64,000 nucleotides of DNA, from contig CM059974.1 in assembly GCA_030490835.1 (NCBI GenBank), positions 8,377,501-8,441,500 of the forward strand, written 5' to 3'. Shown piece after piece: positions 62,894 to 64,000 of this stretch (position 1 is its first letter; every line of letters begins with the position of its first letter). A program made the position numbers and the translations under genes. The notes below the pieces were generated by a model. It saw only the letters and a list, made by a program, of their open reading frames with translations, searched no databases and had not been told where the DNA came from. The DNA is from Annona cherimola. Taxonomy: Eukaryota > Streptophyta > Magnoliopsida > Magnoliales > Annonaceae.

Positions 62894-64000
62894 CTGTTTA
62901 AGGTTCTCAATAAAAAGTTTAACAGGTACAGATACACTTATTGCAAAAACTTCCAGGAAGAAAAACATATTTTATGGCCTTGTTGATTTTTTTTTAAAGC
63001 AAAAATATATGATCGTCAAATGTGTTCTTCCACAAATAGGCACGCTGGACACAAAAGCACAACTCTGAGGGTGTGTTTGGTTGGGGGTAAAACTTTTGAT
63101 GAAAAGTTTTTGAAGTAGAAGTTATCAAATTAATAGAAAATGATGTGATATAATAGGAGTAAAGAGAATAAAGTTAAAATAAATAAGTTAATTGTATGGG
63201 TAGTTGTGTAGAAATGATCGAAAAGTAGGGTAGTTTGTATAGGAAAATCTGAATAAATAATTAAAAAACAGAGTAGTTATGGAGAGTGAAAAGTTTTGGT
63301 TGACATTTTTTTGCCCCAAACAAACACACCCTGAATGTTTCCAGTTGCTCTGGACCTTATTTCAGGACTTCCAATCTGCATGTGAATGCCTCACCATATC
63401 AGTTCCAGTGATGCCTTAACAAAGTGATAAGCCAATCAGTTGAAAAATCTTAGTGGAACTTTGCTCTGCTGACTTTATAAAAACCATTGTCTTTTTTACT
63501 TCCAAGTGGCCTTCCTATGCATATATGAAGAAAAGAAATCTTATGTTATCCTGTGCAGTGTGCACCGCAATTTAGATAATTTGGTATATGTTCAAAGAAG
63601 AAGATACAATCCATCTCTGTACATATATTAGTTTCTTTTGTGTCCTGCTATTTTCACAGAGTACTGTTAATGGTAATAAGATACTATGATTACGTGAGAA
63701 AGCAGGTATAATAGCCAATATCTCAATAACATTTCCAGTTAAAAATTACACACACACATAACTGAATAGACGGCCAATCACAGTTGTCATAAAAACGGTA
63801 CTAGGTGACCCACCATTCACTCCATCCATCAAATAGGTTGAACTAAATCAGCTCAACCAAAAAATAGGGACAAAATTGAAAATAGGTGCTGAACGTCGCA
63901 GCATTCGACCTCATGTGAGTTCCTTAAAAATGTTAGGTCAGGCTTGTTCAAGCATCTAGGGAAAACATCTCATGTGAATGAATAGGATGCACGACATGGT
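62894..64000. other. First intron of the UBP27-like gene (partial)
   Basis: Lies upstream of the exon beginning at 62893. No minus-strand exon with the expected Cys box could be found here, so the interval is taken as intron. It holds one clear MITE and is otherwise unremarkable. Confidence 0.6.
63069..63331 (+). mobile_element. Tourist-like MITE with TGA target duplication
   Basis: The terminal inverted repeats GGGTGTGTTTGGTTGGGG and CCCCAAACAAACACACCC are flanked on both sides by TGA (63066-63068 and 63332-63334). 263 bp, non-coding, and very close to the copy at 32456 apart from short internal deletions. Confidence 0.9.

Noticed and set aside
1..64000. CRISPR arrays, rRNA genes, telomeric repeats, organellar insertions or viral genes
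   Set aside because: Nothing with these signatures was found on either strand; regularly spaced repeats are limited to the 133-bp, 96-bp and 35-bp arrays listed.

Overview
This is a stretch of nuclear DNA from a flowering plant. The genes are well spaced and split by introns with ordinary plant splice signals, the proteins are plant-type, and the AT-rich intergenic space is full of small non-autonomous transposons. I see no operons, no ribosome binding sites and no organellar DNA. The species cannot be fixed from sequence alone. The repeats would fit a medium-sized woody angiosperm genome, but that is a guess.

Layout. 1-0.9 kb: the 5' exons of an unrecognised, probably organelle-targeted protein gene that runs off the left edge on the minus strand. 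0.9-4.2 kb: repeats, including a tRNA-derived SINE with a 16-bp target duplication inside an older 133-bp tandem duplication, and two foldback elements. 4.3-11.5 kb: two DMP (DUF679) membrane-protein genes on the plus strand, with a WEB-family coiled-coil gene on the minus strand and a 745-bp near-perfect inverted repeat between them. 14.0-17.9 kb (minus): an ARAD-like GT47 arabinosyltransferase in three exons. 18-22.4 kb: repeat-rich intergenic DNA. 22.6-26.9 kb (plus): the plastid pyruvate dehydrogenase E2 subunit (LTA2-like), six exons. 31.3-37.7 kb (plus): a NIPA-type magnesium transporter, nine exons, with a hairpin and a short upstream reading frame before its start codon. 40.6-41.2 kb (plus): a small uncharacterised plant protein. 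46.2-51.4 kb (plus): plastid histidinol-phosphate aminotransferase (HISN6), nine exons, one with a GC donor. 53.5-54.4 kb (minus): a single-exon BYPASS1-like protein. 57.3-62.9 kb (minus): the C-terminal nine exons of ubiquitin carboxyl-terminal hydrolase 27 (UBP27-like). Its catalytic-cysteine exon must lie beyond the right edge.

The genes do not form one pathway. Several products probably work in plastids or mitochondria (E2 in fatty-acid precursor supply, HISN6 in histidine synthesis, UBP27 on mitochondria, perhaps the left-edge gene), but plant gene order is largely random and I draw no functional conclusion. I found no clear novel system. The most distinctive observations are the long foldback element and its dispersed relatives, a Tourist-like MITE family with 3-bp target duplications, the hairpin/uORF leader of the magnesium transporter, a 35-bp minisatellite in its first intron, and the unassigned split gene at the left edge. 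Exon boundaries were placed by hand from reading-frame continuity, splice consensus and remembered family conservation. Every multi-exon model given here keeps an open frame through all its junctions.
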